From positions 49,721-113,720 of the forward strand of contig CALAMG010000009.1 in the NCBI GenBank assembly GCA_937925715.1: a stretch of 64,000 nt of DNA. The letters are read 5' to 3'. The notes beneath the pieces were generated by a model that was given only the letters and a program-made list of their open reading frames with translations, ran no database searches and was not told the DNA's origin. A program made the position numbers and the translations under genes. Of this stretch, positions 35,007-43,742 are shown in pieces (the first letter of the stretch is position 1; every line of letters starts with the position of its first letter). Source of the stretch: an uncultured Collinsella sp. GTDB taxonomy: Bacteria > Actinomycetota > Coriobacteriia > Coriobacteriales > Coriobacteriaceae.

Positions 35007-35969
35007 GTGGCAGCAGAGACGCCTTGCTCGGTCCTCTATAACGATATTCGCTCGTTCGGCGGTCTTAAACATCTCGAGATCGCCCGAATGCTCATCAATG
35101 GAAACTCCTATCTCGGCAGTACCCTGCTCGAGAAATGCTCTTCCAACCGCTCGTATCTCACCCGTTACATCGTCCATCGCAAGCCTGACCAGTGCGCGCC
35201 CGCCATCTACAGCGACTTTACCGTCACCACGCTCAACCTTTCCGCGGCAATCTGCAGCAAGCTCGGCGGCGGCGAGTCCGCCTATCAGGCAATCGCCGAG
35301 CACTATCGCGGTCCGGCCGCCAACGAAATGATGTCGGCTCTCGCCAGCTACAAGCTGGACAGCCGCCTATATGCAAATGCCCTCAATCGCATCGACAACT
35401 TTGACGGCAATGCCGTGCGCGAGAAAAGCACGCTTTACCTTATGCTCTTTGTGGCAACGGGGGCGCTCGCCGATCCCGTTCAGGGCGTGGCCACCGTCGA
35501 GCGCTTTTGCGACAGCAAGACGGGCGGGCACTTTGGCACCACCGAAACTACCGTCGGACGTGGCTTTATGAGCAGCCTGGAGCAGCCGCACACCGTCGCT
35601 CCCAACCTCGGTCTGCTCAGAACCCATGCCGACAACTGCGCCGACATGCAAATCCATCCCCTCACACGCGATCCGCGCGGCACCGTGATTGGTTCTTTGC
35701 CCAAAACCTCGCCCAGCATCACCGATGTAGGCGCCGACGCCTCGCGCGAGCATCTTCGTATTTGGCTCGAGGGTGAGCACTGGTACGCCCAGGGCCTTGG
35801 ATCGACCAACGGCACAGTGCTCGAATCGGGCGCGGGCGACGGCGATATTGTGATTGAGCCGCCGCGCGACCAACGCGAACCCGGCAAAGTCTATCCCCCC
35901 GTGGAAATCGCCAACAGCGACAGGCTCCATCTGGGTCTCTACACGACATTCCTTGTCATTGTGGACTAG
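35007..35969 (+). CDS. FHA domain protein with unknown N-terminal domain
   Basis: A 320-residue cytosolic protein without membrane segments. Residues from about 225 to the end form an FHA domain (PRGTVIGSLPKTSPSITDVG, SREHLRIWLE, the GLGSTNGTVLE phosphothreonine-binding loop). The first 220 residues are not recognised. They are mostly helical and carry several cysteines. GTG start after AAAGGAGG. The next gene, 171 bases on and on the same strand, is a Ser/Thr kinase, so the FHA domain may bind the phosphorylated kinase or its substrate. That is inference. Confidence 0.85.
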   Translation: MAAETPCSVLYNDIRSFGGLKHLEIARMLINGNSYLGSTLLEKCSSNRSYLTRYIVHRKPDQCAPAIYSDFTVTTLNLSAAICSKLGGGESAYQAIAEHYRGPAANEMMSALASYKLDSRLYANALNRIDNFDGNAVREKSTLYLMLFVATGALADPVQGVATVERFCDSKTGGHFGTTETTVGRGFMSSLEQPHTVAPNLGLLRTHADNCADMQIHPLTRDPRGTVIGSLPKTSPSITDVGADASREHLRIWLEGEHWYAQGLGSTNGTVLESGAGDGDIVIEPPRDQREPGKVYPPVEIANSDRLHLGLYTTFLVIVD

Positions 35970-36047
35970 CACGGACAGCGATCGGAAGACGGTCGCCGTC
36001 CGTCTTTCGTCTTCTACCTTCTGCGTCGTAAACGACAATACTCAGCG

Positions 36048-36108
36048 GTACACGTGAGCAGTGCGGCTATCATGGTACTTTACCGATATCCGCACTGCTC
36101 ACGTGTAC
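36048..36108. repeat. Perfect 19-bp inverted repeat between FHA and kinase genes
   Basis: GTACACGTGAGCAGTGCGG (36048-36066) and its exact inverse (36090-36108) flank a 23-base loop that itself contains GGTACTTTACC. No T run follows. It ends 33 bases before the kinase start. Confidence 0.95.
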
Positions 36109-36140
36109 GCGCGGCAACCCATGCCAGACAAAGGAACGCC

Positions 36141-38225
36141 ATGGATACTACCGATAGCGCCTATGGCGACAAACTCATCCGTCTCGATACGTTCGACACC
36201 GCCGTGGCGGTCGACCCCAGTGCCGAGGACGACGCCAAGCGTCGGTTTATGACGCTTATTCTCCAGACGGCCCACCGCAACAACGGCAACATCGGGCACG
36301 TGCTTCGCGCGACCAACACAAGCGGCGAGGTCTTTGCCGTCAAGCTACTCAAGGACAACGCCTTTCTCTCTGGCCAAGCCCCCGACCGCTCCGCCGAGCA
36401 ATCGGCAGCGCACCTGGCCAACACCGCTGCGCTGTTCGAGGAGTACCGTCATCTGTGTACCGTCTCGCACCTGCGCGGATTTCCGCGCGTCTATGGCTAC
36501 GGATCGTGCGAGGACGACCCGCTCATCCTCATGGAGTGGGTCGAGGGCACCTCACTCAAGCAGGCGCTGCCCCTGCTTCCTCACGACGCCTCGGGCGGGC
36601 TGACCACCCAGATGGTCGCCGCCGTCGGAAACGCCGTGCTTCGTGCGCTCTTGATGACCCAAGGCCTCGTGAATCCGGTCATCCATCGCGACCTGTCGCC
36701 TGCCAATATCATGTTCCGCACCACCAGCCGAACGCTCGAGCAGCAGATTGCCGATTGCTCCTTTGACCCCTGCCTCATCGACATGGGCTCCGCGACCATG
36801 GCTCTCGGCGACGACACGATCACCCGGCGCGCCGACATCTGGCGCTTTGCCACGCCCGCATACGCCGCGCCCGAGATGCTCACGCAGGATATCGAAGGCA
36901 TCGCGGCCCTTCGCCGTTCGCCGGCAATCGACGTCTATGCGCTTTCGAGCATTCTGTACCAGCTCTACAGCGGTCGCAAACCGTTTGACTTTGAGTCGAC
37001 GGACGCCGCTGCAACCGGCTCGCTCTATCTCGTAAAGACCAAGACCAAGCCGGCGCCGCTCGAGCCGCGCTGCGAGGGCGATGAAGCGCTCGTCCAAATC
37101 ATCATGAAGGGTCTCTCAGTCGAGCAGTGCGATCGTCCCACCGAGCAGCAGATGCTCGAGGTGCTCTCGGCATACCTCACCGACGCCGAATCCGAAGGCC
37201 GCGAAGGTGCAGGAGACGAGGCCGCAATTGATATCGATTCTGGCACGCACCTTAAGGTCGACGTCGCCGGCGAGCGCGCGCGAGAGATCCTGGAGCAGGC
37301 CCGGAACGATGCCATGACCCGCCGTCGCTTTATTATCGGCGGCGTCGCTGCAGTCGTTGCGGGGCTCGGCGTCATTGGCGCGGCAACCCATGGCTTTGGC
37401 ATCCCCGACTACCTCGATGGCATCCGCGGTTCACTTGACGACTACACCTGGGATCAGCTGCAGGAGATTTCGCTCAAGATTAAGGCCGCCGAGACCCGTA
37501 GCGAGGCACGCGAGATTGCCAAGCGCTATCACCTGCTCGATGCCGATGGGCGTATCCCCTATCCGTGTACCAAGCGTGTCACGCTCACCAACGGGCTGCA
37601 GGTTGGCGCGCAGCTTGTGGGCATCCGCCACGATGAACTTCTGGACGGGACGGGCAAGGCCGGACTGACGTTTTTGTTCGATGCGGGTATTGCCGAGCGC
37701 AACGCTGCGGCTGAACCGCCGAGCGCCGGCTGGGCAGATTGCGAGCTGCGAGAATGGCTCGACGGCGACGGCCTTAAGCTGCTGCCCAACGAGTTGCGCG
37801 CACTCATCAAATCTGTCAAAAAGATCTCGAATAACGCTGGCGCCGCCAACAGTGCATCGTGCCTGAGCAAGTTGCCCGCAACCCTTTGGCTGCCCGCCAT
37901 GGTCGAGCTGTGCGGTACGCAACCGCCCGATTCGTTTGCCGAGGGCTATCACTACCTGGCAGACATCTACAACGGCGAGGGCAAGGAGTATCAGCTCTTC
38001 CGCGAGCTCAAGGTGAGCCCGTATTCCACGAACGAGACAATGGTCCGCCAGTGGAAGGGCAAGGACACCTGCTGGTGGGAGCGCACGGTGAGCCCCGACT
38101 CATCGGAGACCGAAGGCACGCTCTACATAAACCGTGTGGGCCACGACGGCGACGTCTTTACGTACGCAACGCCTGCGGACAAGCCAAACAAGCTAACCTG
38201 TGTGATCCCCGGGTTCTGTATCTAG
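36141..38225 (+). CDS. Membrane-anchored Ser/Thr protein kinase with C-terminal extracellular-type domain
   Basis: A 694-residue protein. The kinase domain covers residues 30-350: the ATP lysine in FAVKLLKDN near 67, catalytic loop VIHRDLSPANIMF near 182 and LIDMGSA in place of DFG, then the APEML motif. A single membrane segment (FIIGGVAAVVAGLGVIGAA) follows near 397-418. The remaining 275 residues resemble the DUF6273-type domain found on surface or sensor proteins (WADCELREWLDG, LPATLWLPAMVEL, WWERTVSP). The layout matches PknB-like receptors. The ligand and targets are unknown. It lies downstream of the FHA protein. Confidence 0.9.
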   Translation: MDTTDSAYGDKLIRLDTFDTAVAVDPSAEDDAKRRFMTLILQTAHRNNGNIGHVLRATNTSGEVFAVKLLKDNAFLSGQAPDRSAEQSAAHLANTAALFEEYRHLCTVSHLRGFPRVYGYGSCEDDPLILMEWVEGTSLKQALPLLPHDASGGLTTQMVAAVGNAVLRALLMTQGLVNPVIHRDLSPANIMFRTTSRTLEQQIADCSFDPCLIDMGSATMALGDDTITRRADIWRFATPAYAAPEMLTQDIEGIAALRRSPAIDVYALSSILYQLYSGRKPFDFESTDAAATGSLYLVKTKTKPAPLEPRCEGDEALVQIIMKGLSVEQCDRPTEQQMLEVLSAYLTDAESEGREGAGDEAAIDIDSGTHLKVDVAGERAREILEQARNDAMTRRRFIIGGVAAVVAGLGVIGAATHGFGIPDYLDGIRGSLDDYTWDQLQEISLKIKAAETRSEAREIAKRYHLLDADGRIPYPCTKRVTLTNGLQVGAQLVGIRHDELLDGTGKAGLTFLFDAGIAERNAAAEPPSAGWADCELREWLDGDGLKLLPNELRALIKSVKKISNNAGAANSASCLSKLPATLWLPAMVELCGTQPPDSFAEGYHYLADIYNGEGKEYQLFRELKVSPYSTNETMVRQWKGKDTCWWERTVSPDSSETEGTLYINRVGHDGDVFTYATPADKPNKLTCVIPGFCI

Positions 38226-38267
38226 GCGGCGGGCGTCTTGCCGCAACGGGACCCCTCCCCGGCAATT

Positions 38268-38324
38268 GTCTCGATCTGTAACAGTTAGAGGTCATTTTCC
38301 CTGCTAGATGTTACAGATTGAGAT
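38268..38324. repeat. TGTAACA/TGTTACA palindrome unit
   Basis: GTCTCGATCTGTAACA, a 25-base centre, then TGTTACAGATTGAGAT. A decayed half unit (ATCTGTAAC) follows at 38364-38372. It lies between the kinase gene and the copper operon promoter. Confidence 0.9.
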
Positions 38325-38398
38325 GATTGGTTGGGACGGTCCATCGGCCAACCATCCATCCTCATCTGTAACGAAATCTCATATATTATTTCTGTACT

Positions 38399-38430
38399 GG
38401 ACACCCCCAGGGGGTATGGGTGTATAGTAT
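38399..38430 (+). promoter_or_regulatory. Promoter of copA with CsoR-type operator
   Basis: GGACACCCCCAGGGGGTATG is a GC-rich pseudo-palindrome of the CsoR operator type (TACCCC/GGGGTA with a C/G-rich core). TATAGTAT directly downstream can serve as -10, so bound repressor would block the promoter. The csoR gene is third in the operon. Confidence 0.7.
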
Positions 38431-38475
38431 CGGATGGTTAACATTTCCGACACTACGTCACAGAAAGGAGAAGCC

Positions 38476-40815
38476 ATGGCTCAAGATAAGTTCGATGTGG
38501 GCGGCATGACGTGCGCCGCCTGCCAGGCGCACGTGGACCGTGCCGTGAGCAAACTCGACGGCGTCCAAAGCGTCGCGGTCAATCTGCTCGCCGGCTCTAT
38601 GCTGGTGGACTACGACCCTGCGCAGGTCTCCCCCGACGACATCTGCACCGCTGTCGACCGCGCGGGCTACTCGGCCTCGCCCATCAGCACGGGCACCGAC
38701 GCTGTCCAAAGCGGAAGTGCGCAAGCCAGGTCCGGCGCCGCCCATATGGAGTCGCCGACCAAAAAGTTGGAGGCCGCCGCCTCTGCCATGCGCACCCGCC
38801 TCATCGTCTCGATCGTATTCCTCATCCCACTGTTCTACATAGGCATGGGGCACATGCTCGGCTGGCCGCTGCCCGGCATCTTCACCGGCCACACCCACAG
38901 TATGACGCTCGCGCTCACCGAGCTCGTCCTGCTCATCCCCATCGTCTACGTCAACGACGCGTACTTTATCAACGGGTTTAAATCGCTCGCGCACGGCGCG
39001 CCCACCATGGACGCCCTCATCGCCGTCGGCGCCACCGCGTCCATTGCCTGGTCGCTCTACGCCATGTTTATCATGGCCGACCAGCTGGCCGCGGGCCAGG
39101 TCCACGAGGCCATGATGACGGGCATGGACAACCTGTATTTTGAGAGTGCGGGCACGATCCTGTCGCTCGTCACCGTAGGCAAATACCTCGAGACGCGCAG
39201 CAAGTCCAAGACCGGCGGCGCCATCGAGGCGCTCATCGACCTAGCGCCCAAGACCGCGACCGTCGTGGCAGAGGACGGCACCGAGGCCACCGTCGACGTC
39301 GATGCCATTCTGCCCGGCCAGGTGCTGCGTGTGCGCCCCGGCGAGTCCATCCCTGTCGACGGCGTGGTACTCGAGGGCGCTTCGGCCGTGGACGAAAGTG
39401 CACTGACCGGCGAGTCCATCCCCGTGGAGAAGACCGCCGGCGACACCGTCAACGCCGCCACTGTCAACCGCACCGGCTCGTTTACCTTCCGTGCCACACG
39501 CGTGGGCGCCGACACGTCGCTCGCCAAGATTATCCAGCTCGTCGAGGACGCCAACGCCACCGAGGCGCCCATCGCCCGCATGGCCGACAAGGTCGCCGGC
39601 GTGTTCGTGCCCGTGGTGTTCATGATCTCGGCCGTGACCTTCGTGGTGTGGACGGCACTGACCGGAAGCGTGAACGAAGCGCTCACCTCCGCCGTCGCCG
39701 TGCTGGTGATCAGCTGCCCGTGCGCGCTGGGCCTGGCCACGCCCGTCGCCATTATGGTCGGCACCGGCAAGGGCGCCGAAATGGGCATTCTGTTTAAGAG
39801 CGCCGAGGCGCTGGAGAACCTACGCAGCGTGGGCACCGTGGTGCTCGACAAGACGGGCACCGCCACCCGCGGCAAGCCGGCTGTGACCGATATCACGGTA
39901 GCCACGCGCGCTGACGGCTCGCCCGCCATGAGCGAAAAGGCGTTGCTCAAGCTGGCCGCTGCGCTGGAGCGCTCAAGCGAGCACCCGCTGGCCGAGGCGA
40001 TTATGGCCGAGTGCGAGGCGCGCGGAATCGTCGCACGCATGGTCGAGGACTTTACCGCCGTGCCCGGGCGAGGCGTTACGGCACGCGAGGGGCAGAATGT
40101 CATCGCCGCCGGCAACGTGCGTCTGATGGACGAGCTGGGCGTGAAGGTTCCCGCCGGCCTTGCCGAACAGTTCGCGGCCGAGGGCAAGACGCCGCTGTTC
40201 TTTGCCAAGAACAGCGAGCTTGTCGGTACCATCGCCGTGGCGGACGAGGTCAAGGAGACGAGCGCCGGGGCCATCGCCGCACTGCGCTCGCTTGGCGTCG
40301 ACGTGCGCATGCTCACCGGCGACAACCGCGTGACGGCCGAGGCCATCGCCCGCCGCGTGGGGCTGAGCAGCGAACAGGTCATCGCCGACGTCCTCCCTGC
40401 CGACAAGGAGCGCCACGTCCGCGAGCTGCAGGATGTGGGCGGCAAGGTCGCCATGGTAGGCGACGGCATCAACGACTCCCCCGCCCTGGCGCGCGCCGAC
40501 GTGGGCCTTGCTATCGGCACCGGCGCCGACATCGCCAAGGAGGGCGCCGACGTGGTTCTCATGCGCAGCGACCTCATGGACGTCGCCCGCGCCATCGAGC
40601 TTTCGCGCGCCACGATCCGCAACATCAAGCAGGACCTGTTCTGGGCACTGTTCTACAACGGCATCGGCATTCCGCTGGCGGCGGGCGTGTTCTTCCCGCT
40701 CACCGGATGGCAACTCTCGCCGATGTTTGGCGCCGCGGCCATGAGCCTGTCGAGCGTGTGCGTCGTGTCCAATGCCCTGCGTTTGAAATCCTTTAAGCCT
40801 AAAGTGGCAAAATAG
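38476..40815 (+). CDS. copA: Copper-exporting P1B-type ATPase
   Basis: A 779-residue P-type ATPase that pumps Cu(I) out of the cytosol. One N-terminal HMA domain carries GMTCAAC (residues 8-14). The transmembrane metal site CPC is near residue 414, the phosphorylated DKTGT near 457, the SEHPLAEA motif near 502 and GDGINDSPALARADVG near 662. Length is normal for a one-HMA CopA. AAAGGAG precedes the ATG. The operon continues with copZ and csoR and has a CsoR-type operator in front, so it should be induced by copper. Confidence 0.96.
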   Translation: MAQDKFDVGGMTCAACQAHVDRAVSKLDGVQSVAVNLLAGSMLVDYDPAQVSPDDICTAVDRAGYSASPISTGTDAVQSGSAQARSGAAHMESPTKKLEAAASAMRTRLIVSIVFLIPLFYIGMGHMLGWPLPGIFTGHTHSMTLALTELVLLIPIVYVNDAYFINGFKSLAHGAPTMDALIAVGATASIAWSLYAMFIMADQLAAGQVHEAMMTGMDNLYFESAGTILSLVTVGKYLETRSKSKTGGAIEALIDLAPKTATVVAEDGTEATVDVDAILPGQVLRVRPGESIPVDGVVLEGASAVDESALTGESIPVEKTAGDTVNAATVNRTGSFTFRATRVGADTSLAKIIQLVEDANATEAPIARMADKVAGVFVPVVFMISAVTFVVWTALTGSVNEALTSAVAVLVISCPCALGLATPVAIMVGTGKGAEMGILFKSAEALENLRSVGTVVLDKTGTATRGKPAVTDITVATRADGSPAMSEKALLKLAAALERSSEHPLAEAIMAECEARGIVARMVEDFTAVPGRGVTAREGQNVIAAGNVRLMDELGVKVPAGLAEQFAAEGKTPLFFAKNSELVGTIAVADEVKETSAGAIAALRSLGVDVRMLTGDNRVTAEAIARRVGLSSEQVIADVLPADKERHVRELQDVGGKVAMVGDGINDSPALARADVGLAIGTGADIAKEGADVVLMRSDLMDVARAIELSRATIRNIKQDLFWALFYNGIGIPLAAGVFFPLTGWQLSPMFGAAAMSLSSVCVVSNALRLKSFKPKVAK

Positions 40816-40841
40816 GCTCACCATTAAGTCCATTTAGAACG

Positions 40842-40940
40842 GGTTTTCCAAGTGCCCAAGATTGACCTGAAAGAGGAGCGACGCGTACTTTGGTACGCGA
40901 GCGACGGTTTGAAGGTCAAGGTCGGGTGCCTGGGAAAGCC
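40842..40940. repeat. ~100-bp imperfect hairpin between copA and copZ
   Basis: A perfect tip CGCGTAC-TTTG-GTACGCG (40882-40899) is nested in outer arms GGTTTTCCAAGTGCCC and GGGTGCCTGGGAAAGCC with further pairing between (TTGACCT/AGGTCAA). The folded element nearly fills the copA-copZ gap. Confidence 0.75.
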
Positions 40941-40962
40941 GACACAACAGAGAGGAATACCC

Positions 40963-41184
40963 ATGCGTTTCACAATTAAGACTTCCGGCCTTATGTGCGG
41001 CCACTGCGACGCCACCGTCGAGACCGCGCTGCTCAACGTTGCGGGCGTAACCGACGCCGACGCCGACCACGAGACTCAGACCGTCCAGGTGGAGTGCGCC
41101 GACACCGTGACCCCCGAGCAGCTCGCCGCCGCTGTCGAGGGCGCCGGCGAGAAGTTCCACGCCCTTTCGGTGACCGCCGCATAA
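40963..41184 (+). CDS. copZ: Copper chaperone CopZ-like (HMA domain)
   Basis: A 73-residue HMA protein with the metal-binding loop LMCGHC (C12, C15) and the usual beta-alpha-beta pattern ending in EGAGEKFHALSV. It should carry Cu(I) to CopA in the cytosol. The ATG follows AGAGAGGAATACCC. A longer reading frame upstream only reads through the hairpin element. Second gene of the copper operon. Confidence 0.93.
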   Translation: MRFTIKTSGLMCGHCDATVETALLNVAGVTDADADHETQTVQVECADTVTPEQLAAAVEGAGEKFHALSVTAA

Positions 41185-41223
41185 CGACCCGCACGTACCC
41201 CCGACCAGAAACGAGGACCCGCC

Positions 41224-41496
41224 ATGATGGCAGACCATAAATCGGTGACCCGCATGCTCAAGACGGCACGCGGTCAGATCGACGGCATCCTGCGGATGGT
41301 CGAGGAGGACCGCTACTGCGTCGATATCTCCACGCAGCTCATGGCCACACAGGCGCTCCTCGCGCGCATTAACGCCGACGTGCTCAAGGCGCATATCGAG
41401 GGCTGCGTGACTTCGGCAATCGAATCGGGCGACGAAGACCTCAAAGCCGCCAAACTCGCCGAAATCGAACGCGTCGTCGACAAACTCTCCAAGTAA
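41224..41496 (+). CDS. csoR: CsoR family copper-sensing repressor
   Basis: A 90-residue all-helical DUF156 repressor. The Cu(I) ligands C32, H57 and C61 match the C-H-C triad of CsoR (YCVDI; AHIEGC), and the RMLKTARGQIDGILRMVEED helix is typical. It would release the operator ahead of copA when copper binds. It lies 39 bases after copZ. Either of the two first ATGs could be used. Confidence 0.95.
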   Translation: MMADHKSVTRMLKTARGQIDGILRMVEEDRYCVDISTQLMATQALLARINADVLKAHIEGCVTSAIESGDEDLKAAKLAEIERVVDKLSK

Positions 41497-41502
41497 TTGG
41501 GG

Positions 41503-41594
41503 CATTGGGGACAGGTACGTTTGCACCGTCTTGGTATTCCGGGGACAGGTATGTTTGCACCACATTGGTGCAGATTAACCTGTCCCCCTTGCTC
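41503..41594. repeat. TTGGGGACAGGT/GGTGCAGATTAACCTG palindrome, partly duplicated
   Basis: Related to 30823-30885. The left arm (GGGGACAGGTACGTTTGCACC and variant) occurs twice in tandem before the shared right part TTGGTGCAGATTAACCTG. It follows the csoR stop directly. Confidence 0.75.
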
Positions 41595-41642
41595 TAAATC
41601 GGGTATAAAGGCGTGCGGCATATCGAATGAAAGGCAATTTGC

Positions 41643-42116
41643 ATGAATGACTTTATGAAGGGCCGCAATGGCGCTGACGAACTCACCATCGTGATGGGCT
41701 TCGCAGGCATTATCATCGCCGTGATTGGTTCGATGGCTCGTATCCAGTGGCTCAGCTGGATCGCCATCGCCGTAATCGTGATTGGCGTGCTGCGCGGCCT
41801 GTCCAAAAATATCGATGCACGTCGCAAGGAGAACGAGGCCTTTGTCGCCACGACCGCCAATGTTCCCGGCTTGGGCAAGTTCGTCGCCAGCTTGGGCGGC
41901 GGCGCTGCAGCGGCTAGCACCTCACGCGCAGCCGGCACCAGTAAGGAAGACTTTGAGCGTGCCAAGCGCACGGCCAAGAAGATGTGGAAGGGTCGCAAGA
42001 CCACGGCATACCTCAAGTGCCCCAACTGCGGCCAGATGCTCTCCGTCCCCAAGGGCAAGGGCAAGATCCGCGTCACCTGCCCCAAGTGCCACGCCAAGAT
42101 GGAGACACGCTCATAG
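41643..42116 (+). CDS. Small membrane protein with C-terminal zinc ribbon
   Basis: A 157-residue protein not assigned to a named family. Two hydrophobic segments near the N-terminus (VMGFAGIIIAVIGSMA, WLSWIAIAVIVIGVL) are followed by a charged region, an Ala/Ser stretch and a zinc ribbon (KCPNCGQMLSVPKGKGKIRVTCPKCHAKME) with four cysteines near residues 122-150. The zinc ribbon faces the cytosol if the positive-inside rule holds. A strong terminator follows. No partner gene suggests a role. Confidence 0.75.
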   Translation: MNDFMKGRNGADELTIVMGFAGIIIAVIGSMARIQWLSWIAIAVIVIGVLRGLSKNIDARRKENEAFVATTANVPGLGKFVASLGGGAAAASTSRAAGTSKEDFERAKRTAKKMWKGRKTTAYLKCPNCGQMLSVPKGKGKIRVTCPKCHAKMETRS

Positions 42117-42138
42117 CCGCCATACCATGGGACAAAAT

Positions 42139-42174
42139 AAAGCCGAGGCCTCGCACTGAGACCTCGGCTTTTTT
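42139..42174 (+). terminator. Rho-independent terminator after zinc-ribbon gene
   Basis: AAAGCCGAGG and CCTCGGCTTT pair, and TTTT follows. 22 bases past the stop. Confidence 0.92.
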
Positions 42175-42222
42175 GATTATGACAAAGGGATTGCCCCTTT
42201 GTCGCATCGTCATATCGCACGC

Positions 42223-43593
42223 TTACGCCACGCCGTCGCGGGCAAGCTCCTCGGCCAACGCCTCGGCAGGCATGGCCATAATCGTGTCGAGCTCGGCGTC
42301 CACCTCGGGAATACGCTTCACCTTGAGTTTGCGCACCAGATCACCACGGCACATCACGTGCATCGGCTCACGCAGTGCGCACAGGTCATCGAGCGGATTC
42401 TTGCGCGTCACCAGGATATCGGCGGCCTTGCCGCACTCGATCGTGCCGGTCTCGCCGCCCAGCCCCAGTAGCTCAGCATTGACCTGCGTGGCCGTGTGCA
42501 GCGCGAAGGCGTTGCTCACGCCGACATACTTGGCAAAATAGGCCACCTCACGCCACATGTCGTACTGCGTCACGAACGGGCAGCTCGAGTCCGTGCCAAG
42601 GCCCACCTTAACGCCAGCTTCCAGTGCGGCACGGGCGCTCTCGATGATGCCCGAGCACACGATGTCGCCGTTCTTCTTTTGCGTATCGGTCGAATGGGTC
42701 TTTTCCGGGTCGAGCAATACAAACGGCAGCGCCGGGCTGATAGTGCAGGTCACACTCGGCGCACGCCCCTCGAGCTGTGTGCCCGCGGCGCCACGATACA
42801 GCTCCAAGATTTCGGGTGTCAACGGAGCGCCGTGCTCAATCGTGTCAACGCCGGCCTCAAGCGCGGCCTTCACGCCCTCGGTACTCTCGACATGGGCCAT
42901 AACCGGAAGGCCCATATCGTGCGCCGCCTTGCATGCCGCCGCGGCAACCTCCACCGGCATACGCAGCACGCCCGGCTCGCCCACCTCGGTCGCATCGAAC
43001 ACGCCGCCCGTCACGAACAGCTTAATGACGTCGGCACCGCGCGCATACAGGTCGCGCACCTGTTCGGCTGCCTCGGCGGGACTGTTGGCCACCTGGGCGA
43101 ACAGTCCCGCACCATGGCCGCCCGGCACCGTGACGCCCGTTCCCGGCGCCACCAGGCGAGGACCTTGATACTTGCCGGCATCGATAGCATCGCGCACGGC
43201 CAGATCGGCAAACAGCGGGTCGCCCGCGCCGCGCACCGTGGTCACGCCGCTTGCCAGCTGCTGCTGAGCGCTGCCCTTGAAGATATGGCGCACGATGGCG
43301 CGCCCCACGGGATTATCGAGCTTCTTCATCAGCGCGCCCGCATCGCCCGCCGAAACCGGTTTGCCCGAACCGCACAGATGCACATGCATATTGATGAGAC
43401 CTGGCATGAGATACGCATCTGCCAGGTCGATAACCTCGGCACCCGCAGGCGCCTGCGCCACAGCACTCGGCCCCATCCACGTGATGACACCGCGCTCAAC
43501 GGCCACGGCCATATCGGGTTGCGGCTCCATATGCTCCGAACCATCCAGAATGGTCGCATTGATAAACAACGTGGAACGATCGGCAGATGCCAT
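42223..43593 (-). CDS. Amidohydrolase family protein
   Basis: A 456-residue metal-dependent hydrolase. The HxH motif is in LMPGLINMHVHLCG, further ligands are in PVMAHVE, DTIEHGAPL and the late Asp in VGLGTDSS, and the C-terminal GTIECGKAADILV is the usual small beta domain. It most resembles the imidazolonepropionase/prolidase-like amidohydrolases, but the substrate is not evident. The ATG at 43593 is preceded by GGGAGGAG. It stands alone, with a small CAAAGGG hairpin (42187-42204) past the stop. Confidence 0.9.
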   Translation of the reverse strand: MASADRSTLFINATILDGSEHMEPQPDMAVAVERGVITWMGPSAVAQAPAGAEVIDLADAYLMPGLINMHVHLCGSGKPVSAGDAGALMKKLDNPVGRAIVRHIFKGSAQQQLASGVTTVRGAGDPLFADLAVRDAIDAGKYQGPRLVAPGTGVTVPGGHGAGLFAQVANSPAEAAEQVRDLYARGADVIKLFVTGGVFDATEVGEPGVLRMPVEVAAAACKAAHDMGLPVMAHVESTEGVKAALEAGVDTIEHGAPLTPEILELYRGAAGTQLEGRAPSVTCTISPALPFVLLDPEKTHSTDTQKKNGDIVCSGIIESARAALEAGVKVGLGTDSSCPFVTQYDMWREVAYFAKYVGVSNAFALHTATQVNAELLGLGGETGTIECGKAADILVTRKNPLDDLCALREPMHVMCRGDLVRKLKVKRIPEVDAELDTIMAMPAEALAEELARDGVA

Positions 43594-43742
43594 ATCGAGC
43601 TCCTCCCTCACGATTAACTTGAACATTTGTCCATTATCACCCAATGCAGCGACCTAAAGTCGAGCATATCGGTTAACGGAGAAAAGGGAGGATGTGAGGA
43701 TAGAGAGGCCAGCACGGCGATGCCCCAGCCAGGTGCCAAACG

